Virus record (IMG/VR): IMGVR_UViG_3300026483_000005
Location: 62,001 to 126,000 of that record
Direction: 5' to 3' (one strand)
Origin: a virus
DNA length: 64,000 nucleotides
Positions within the stretch are counted from its first letter, which is position 1, and every line of letters starts with the position of its first letter. Below are positions 60,321-64,000 of the stretch, piece by piece. A program made the translations under genes and the position numbers. The notes under the pieces were generated by a model, which had not been told where the DNA came from, made no database searches, and saw nothing but the letters and a program-made list of their open reading frames with translations.

Positions 60321-60343
60321 AAGGGACCATTGGTCCCTTTTTT
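60321..60343 (+). terminator. Rho-independent terminator
   Basis: AAGGGACC (60321-60328) and GGTCCCTT (60332-60339) form an 8-bp stem with a three-base loop and a T-run to 60343. It separates the structural genes from the gp55 operon. Confidence 0.87.
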
Positions 60344-60364
60344 AGGTTAATAAACTTTTTAACA

Positions 60365-60379
60365 TTTTTGAGTATAATC
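60365..60379 (+). promoter_or_regulatory. Candidate promoter, TTTTTGAGTATAATC
   Basis: A T-tract plus GTATAAT 23 bases before the gp55 start, followed by an ATAAATAAACC leader. Being ahead of the late sigma gene, it should be read before late transcription begins, which argues that this element class is early or middle. Confidence 0.42.
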
Positions 60380-60402
60380 TCTATAAATAAACCAACAACA
60401 TT

Positions 60403-60786
60403 GTGGCTAAAAGAAGAAAATCAAAAAACTATTTAAATAACAGAGACCTCTTTGATCAAATGGTCCTTTCAAAAGAACAGGATAAATTAACAAGAGATGC
60501 TGAAAAAATGCTAATTCTCTTGGCAGAAAAGGCGATCAATAGGATGAGGTATGTTAGTGAAGATGATAGGAACGATTGTCTACAATTCGCTATATTAGAC
60601 CTTTTAAAATATTGGAGAAACTTCAATCCTAAATATCCAAATGCATTTGCTTATTTCACAGAGATAGCAAAGAGAGGATACGCCAAAGGATGGAATAAGA
60701 TTCACCCTCAAAAATACAAAGGAACTCTATCTATAGACAAAGGATCAGGCAACTCTGAAAATCAAACAGGAATTTATAGCATCTAA
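60403..60786 (+). CDS. 55: Late-transcription sigma factor gp55-like
   Basis: The 127-residue protein begins at GTG behind ATAAATAAACC. Its core aligns by eye with T4 gp55: an N-terminal YLNNRDLF (T4 YVNNKELL), a LLAEKAINRMRY helix, a DCLQFAILDLLKYWRNFNP segment (T4 GIEASIKGLHNFDE) and PNAFAYFTEIAKRGYAKGW (T4 PHAYITQACFNAFVQ), which correspond to sigma region 2. It is shorter than T4 gp55 (185), lacking much of the linker and C-terminal part. The hydrophobic end TGIYSI could still serve as the clamp contact. It would direct host polymerase to late promoters. Confidence 0.75.
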   Translation: MAKRRKSKNYLNNRDLFDQMVLSKEQDKLTRDAEKMLILLAEKAINRMRYVSEDDRNDCLQFAILDLLKYWRNFNPKYPNAFAYFTEIAKRGYAKGWNKIHPQKYKGTLSIDKGSGNSENQTGIYSI

Positions 60787-61274
60787 TGTCAATAAAGAAT
60801 GTCAAACCAACTAAAAATTCAGGATTTAATCAAGGTTATTATAAACCTAATAATCCTTCTAAATATGCAGGACCTACTCCTATCATATATAGAAGTTCCT
60901 GGGAACGTAAGTTTATGATGTGGTGTGACAAAAATGAAAAGGTAAGTATGTGGTCAAGCGAACCAGTTGAAATACCATATTGGTCTAGACAAGATTCTAC
61001 CAAAAGGAAATATTACCCTGATTTTTATTTTAAGGCAATTCAGCCCGATAAAACTACTAAAGAATATCTAGTAGAAATCAAACCAAAGCAACAGATAATA
61101 AAACCAGAGCCTCCTAGAGTAAATTCTAAGAAGGCTCTTAAGTCATATAAATTTTTAGCAGAGCAATATGTTAAAAATATGGATAAATATAATGCAGCTA
61201 AAGAATTCTGCTCTCAAAGAAATTGGAACTTCATAGTTCTAACAGAAGAAACTATAATAAATGGGCTACATTAA
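60786..61274 (+). CDS. 4: Head completion nuclease gp4-like
   Basis: The 162-residue protein has the gp4 pattern: NPSKYAGPTPIIYRSSWERKF near 23-43, where RSSWE is the hallmark, a YYPDF strand (Asp79) and LVEIKPK (Glu97 and Lys99) giving a PD-(D/E)xK active site, and a C-terminal TEETI. In T4, gp4 (about 150 residues) finishes packaged heads, probably trimming DNA at the portal. It overlaps the gp55-like stop (TAATG) and the next gene by 14 bases. Confidence 0.87.
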   Translation: MSIKNVKPTKNSGFNQGYYKPNNPSKYAGPTPIIYRSSWERKFMMWCDKNEKVSMWSSEPVEIPYWSRQDSTKRKYYPDFYFKAIQPDKTTKEYLVEIKPKQQIIKPEPPRVNSKKALKSYKFLAEQYVKNMDKYNAAKEFCSQRNWNFIVLTEETIINGLH

Positions 61275-61857
61275 AGAGGAAATAAAAAAATTAATAAAGG
61301 GCAAGGGTAGGGCCAAGGCGGCCAACGAGGCTGAACAGTGGTTTCAAAAAAGTTTAAAGGATAAAAAGGAAAAGGCAGTGGGTTCTATTAGATCTAGATT
61401 TGTTCCAGGAAAAATGTATGTATTTGAATATACCCCAATAACAGAGGATATTAAATGGTATGATGATAATCCTGTTGTTCTAGCCTTAGATCCTTATGAA
61501 GGAGACGACATAGGAATTAATATAACAATGCTTCCTCCTAAATTTAGAGAAGAATTCTTAGACGAGATATATGGTAGATACGAATCATCTATAAAATCCG
61601 CTTCTAAAAAGGAAGACGCTAAAAAACAAAAAGGTTTACCCAGATTTTCATATAAAGGTGCAAAAAGATATCTTGAATCATTTGGATATGATTTTGCAAT
61701 AAGAAGATATAAGCCTTCTAAAAAAACTAATCAAGCTGTAGTAGCTTATAAAGATTGGTGTAAGATGGCAATATGTGACTTCGATTCTCTTCAGGGAATT
61801 GATAAACAGCAGCTTATTAGATTATTTGAAGATCATCGTAGAAAAAAGAATATATAA
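61261..61857 (+). CDS. Conserved T4-like protein of unknown role, 198 aa
   Basis: After a basic N-terminal helix, the core has VPGKMYVFEYTP, a YDDNPVVLALDPYE segment and GINITMLPPKFREEFL. A motif set of this form (Y-F-Y-P, then a P-LxL strand, then G-N-x-LPP) recurs in T4-type marine phages next to head genes, where the role is undefined or given as a DNA-end or head protein. The C-terminus is Lys/Arg-rich and may bind nucleic acid. It lies between gp4 and the portal, supporting a head-completion function. Confidence 0.6.
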   Translation: MGYIKEEIKKLIKGKGRAKAANEAEQWFQKSLKDKKEKAVGSIRSRFVPGKMYVFEYTPITEDIKWYDDNPVVLALDPYEGDDIGINITMLPPKFREEFLDEIYGRYESSIKSASKKEDAKKQKGLPRFSYKGAKRYLESFGYDFAIRRYKPSKKTNQAVVAYKDWCKMAICDFDSLQGIDKQQLIRLFEDHRRKKNI

Positions 61858-61858
61858 A
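61842..61858 (+). promoter_or_regulatory. Candidate late promoter variant, AAAAAAGAATATATAAA
   Basis: A variant with GAATATATA instead of GATATATA, overlapping the previous stop codon and 31 bases before the portal ATG. Confidence 0.35.
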
Positions 61859-61889
61859 GAGAAGTATAATACAATTGTAATTTTAACAC

Positions 61890-63485
61890 ATGGCAGGATT
61901 TATAGAAAGAAACGGACCATTAAGTACTGGTAAAAGATCATTCACACTAAGTGATACATTAAAAAGACTCTCGTCTTTCGGAATGTATTACGATGATTTA
62001 GTCTTAAGACAATCTCAGGCAATAGGCCCTGTAGAAGATGAATTTGGTTACGGCCAAATGAATCAGATGGGTCTAGATGACGATAACATGTATGGGGCAT
62101 TTGCTGCATTATCGATGGCAGATACCAATATGAGAAAAAATATTCCTTTCTTTGACCAAGGTTATGAAGGTAAAAGAGAAGAATTAAGAAGATTTTCTAC
62201 ACATGATGAAATAGAAGATATATTAGATATCTTATGTGATGAATCTATCGTATATGACAATAAGAACTTTATTGGAAATCCAGAACTTATAGGAATGGAT
62301 GTTTCAGAAGAAGTTACAAAGTACTTAAATAAATCATACAGAGATTTATATCAATATTTTGGATTTAATTCAGATCAATCGGCATGGTACTTCTTTAGAA
62401 AATTCTTAATTGACGGATATCTTTCTTTTGAAATTATTTACAGCCCAGATCAAGATCAGATTATAGGATTTAAGGAAATAGATCCTATTACACTAATGCC
62501 AGGTTATAATAAAGATGATGGTAAAAAAGTATGGGTTCAATTTAAGGACGATCCTGTTAAGGAGAGAGTCCTGTATGATTCACAGATTATCTATCTTTCT
62601 TATTCTTCAATAACCACTGCCTCGAGAGTAAGTTACTTAGAAAGACTTATAAGATCATTTAACCTGATGAGAATAATGGAACATACTAGAGTTATCTGGG
62701 CGGTTACAAACTCATCATATAGAATGAAGTTTATTATTCCAGTTGGTGGTAAATCTAAAACAAGAGCTAAACAATCTCTTGCTCAATTAATGGGTAATTA
62801 TAAAGAAGTTGTAGATTTTGATTGGGATTCAGCTACATTAGCAACTAATGGAAAACCAATGCTCCAATTTAACAAAGAATATTGGTTACCATCTAAAGAA
62901 GGAGAATCTCCAGAGATTGAAACTTTAGGAGGAGACGGTCCCGAATTATCAGATACAGAAGCACTTAAATATTTTAATGATAAATTAAAAATGGTTTCTA
63001 AAATACCATTCAATAGATTCATGTACGAAGACGGTGGAGGTGACTTTAACCTTGCAGCTGATGGTATGATTAGAGATGAAATTAAGTTTTCTAAATTTAT
63101 CAAAAGATTACGTTCTTCTTTCCAAGAAATTTTAGTAAAACCCCTATGGTTACAAATGTGTCTTAAATTTCCTGAATTTAAAGATGATGCAGGTTTTAGA
63201 ACTCAAATAGCTATTCAATTTAATGAAGAGAATATGTTTGCTGAATTAAAACAAATGGAAATCATGGAGAAACGATTAGACTTTATATCTACAATGCAAG
63301 ATTCTCTAATGAAAACAGATCCAGTTACTATGGAAGAAATGCCTTACTTTGATATGGAATTCTTAGTAGACAGATATTTAAAATTATCCCCTGACGATAA
63401 AGCTGCAAACGAAGCTTATAAACAAAGACAAGCTTCTGAAGAAGCAGAAGAACCTGAGGTGGACCCTATGGACATGGGATTCTAG
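61890..63485 (+). CDS. 20: Portal vertex protein gp20
   Basis: At 531 residues it is near T4 gp20 (524). Supporting segments are the N-terminal RFSTHDEIEDILDILCDE region, the IGFKEIDPITLMPGY strand, WVQFKDDP, and the stem region with MVSKIPFNRFMYEDGGGDFN, followed by an EIKFSKFIKRLRSSFQEI helix. The acidic C-terminus is typical. Portal dodecamers nucleate the prohead and thread DNA during packaging. Order portal, acidic core gene and probable protease is that of T4 20-67-68-21. It has its own candidate late promoter. Confidence 0.92.
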   Translation: MAGFIERNGPLSTGKRSFTLSDTLKRLSSFGMYYDDLVLRQSQAIGPVEDEFGYGQMNQMGLDDDNMYGAFAALSMADTNMRKNIPFFDQGYEGKREELRRFSTHDEIEDILDILCDESIVYDNKNFIGNPELIGMDVSEEVTKYLNKSYRDLYQYFGFNSDQSAWYFFRKFLIDGYLSFEIIYSPDQDQIIGFKEIDPITLMPGYNKDDGKKVWVQFKDDPVKERVLYDSQIIYLSYSSITTASRVSYLERLIRSFNLMRIMEHTRVIWAVTNSSYRMKFIIPVGGKSKTRAKQSLAQLMGNYKEVVDFDWDSATLATNGKPMLQFNKEYWLPSKEGESPEIETLGGDGPELSDTEALKYFNDKLKMVSKIPFNRFMYEDGGGDFNLAADGMIRDEIKFSKFIKRLRSSFQEILVKPLWLQMCLKFPEFKDDAGFRTQIAIQFNEENMFAELKQMEIMEKRLDFISTMQDSLMKTDPVTMEEMPYFDMEFLVDRYLKLSPDDKAANEAYKQRQASEEAEEPEVDPMDMGF

Positions 63486-63504
63486 AAAAAAGAATATATA
63501 ATTA
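63486..63504 (+). promoter_or_regulatory. Candidate late promoter variant before the core gene
   Basis: An AAAAAAGAATATATAATTAG element in the 22-base gap between portal and core genes, ending three bases before the ATG, so the transcript leader would be very short. Confidence 0.3.
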
Positions 63505-63507
63505 GCA

Positions 63508-63876
63508 ATGAAACACTTAAAAACATTTAAAAACTACTCTAATTTAACAGAAGATGCACTAGAAGTCGGAGACGATTCAGATGTAATAGTAGATGATATT
63601 CTTTTAGATTCAGGTGAAAAGATTAAATCTGCTGAAATTATAGGAGTAATAAATACAAGTAAAACAGAGAAAGAATTCAAAGAATATTTTTATAAAGAAT
63701 ACGGTAATAACGCATTTACCGAAGAAGATATGCAAACTCTAGTCACTTATTATTTAGAAGTTGAAACAGAAGTAAAGGCTAAGGAAACTGAGGAGGAAGA
63801 AGCTGCTAAGAAGGAAGAAGGTGGCGAAGAAGGTGCTGGAGGCTTAGAAGATGAGCTAGGAGATTTAGAAATATAG
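63508..63876 (+). CDS. 67: Prohead core protein gp67-like
   Basis: The 122-residue protein has a leader-like start (FKNYSNLTE15/D16), a helical middle with a KEFKEYFYKEYG segment, and a strongly acidic C-terminal tail of Glu, Ala and Gly. T4 gp67 is an 80-residue acidic core protein directly after gp20, cut by gp21. Position, leader and acid tail agree with that role, although length differs. It may also include functions of T4 gp68, for which no separate gene is seen. Confidence 0.6.
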   Translation: MKHLKTFKNYSNLTEDALEVGDDSDVIVDDILLDSGEKIKSAEIIGVINTSKTEKEFKEYFYKEYGNNAFTEEDMQTLVTYYLEVETEVKAKETEEEEAAKKEEGGEEGAGGLEDELGDLEI

Positions 63877-63901
63877 AAAAAATGAAAAATCATTATTCTT
63901 C

Positions 63902-63916
63902 AAAAGATATATAAAC
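63902..63916 (+). promoter_or_regulatory. Candidate late promoter, AAAAGATATATAAAC
   Basis: A strong copy of the element, 22 bases before the last ATG in the window, followed by ACAACAAACAT. Confidence 0.42.
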
Positions 63917-63938
63917 AACAAACATAGTATTAAAATAT

Positions 63939-64000
63939 ATGAATACAAAAAACAATCTATTAATCCTAGAAAGATCTTCTAGTGAATTAGAATTCAAACA
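63939..64000 (+). CDS. 21: Probable prohead protease gp21, 3' end outside the window
   Basis: ATG at 63939 opens 20 codons and two bases to the window edge, reading MNTKNNLLILERSSSELEFK. T4 gp21 begins with a similar short LLIE strand. Position after the portal and core genes is that of gene 21 in T4. If correct, this enzyme would cut the leader and site motifs described across the window. The call depends on synteny because little sequence is visible. Confidence 0.5.
   Translation, partial: MNTKNNLLILERSSSELEFK

Overview
This window is a 64 kb piece of an AT-rich tailed-phage genome related to T4. Every gene I can support lies on the + strand and packing is dense: many neighbours overlap in ATGA or TAATG junctions, and no gene-free stretch exceeds 300 bases. 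Homologues of T4 gp32, gp61, UvsY, UvsW, gp43, gp45, gp41, gp46, gp47, UvsX, gp55, gp56, NrdA, NrdB, alpha-glucosyltransferase, gp4, gp15 and gp20 can be recognised from motifs and gene order. Start codons sit behind A-rich leaders, often containing AATAAACA, with no clear Shine-Dalgarno sequence. This and the base composition suggest a Bacteroidota (perhaps marine flavobacterial) host; the host call is an inference.

Layout. 1-18.8 kb: virion and adhesion genes, namely two giant structural proteins, two paralogous tail fibres with collagen-like stretches and tail-collar domains (the first ends in a Hint/intein-like domain), a membrane-anchored coiled-coil protein, a further structural protein and a tail-tube-like protein. 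18.8-24.5 kb: recombination and replication genes (RuvC-like resolvase, gp32, primase gp61, UvsY, UvsW). 24.5-37.9 kb: an accessory block of large modular proteins whose N-termini and domain boundaries carry a motif like the T4 capsid-targeting leader and gp21 prohead-protease site (aromatic, then L/I/V-x-E followed by A, G, S or K). It includes two ligase-like nucleotidyltransferases, one fused to an NMN-adenylyltransferase-like domain, and a PD-(D/E)xK-like protein. 37.9-43.8 kb: metabolism and DNA modification (methylglyoxal synthase, nucleotidylyltransferase, sugar-nucleotide dehydratase, DNA alpha-glucosyltransferase, dCTPase/dUTPase). 43.8-50.3 kb: DNA polymerase gp43 split into two genes, with nrdB, nrdA and the sliding clamp between the halves. 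50.3-57.2 kb: UvsX, a 2OG-Fe(II) oxygenase, helicase gp41 and the gp47/gp46 nuclease. 57.3-64 kb: an AAA+ ATPase with the same leader motif, gp15-like tail completion protein, late sigma factor gp55, head completion nuclease gp4, portal gp20, a gp67-like core protein and the first codons of what is probably the gp21 protease.

How it fits together. The replisome and recombination genes copy the genome. dCTPase plus alpha-glucosyltransferase point to modified, glucosylated cytosine. The gp55-like sigma factor probably reads late promoters, for which a recurrent AAAGATATATA element is the best candidate. The portal, core and protease genes at the right edge build the prohead whose protease would cut the proteins of the 24.5-37.9 kb block. 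If so, the phage packages and injects an unusually large set of proteins, some with NAD- or RNA-related enzyme domains.
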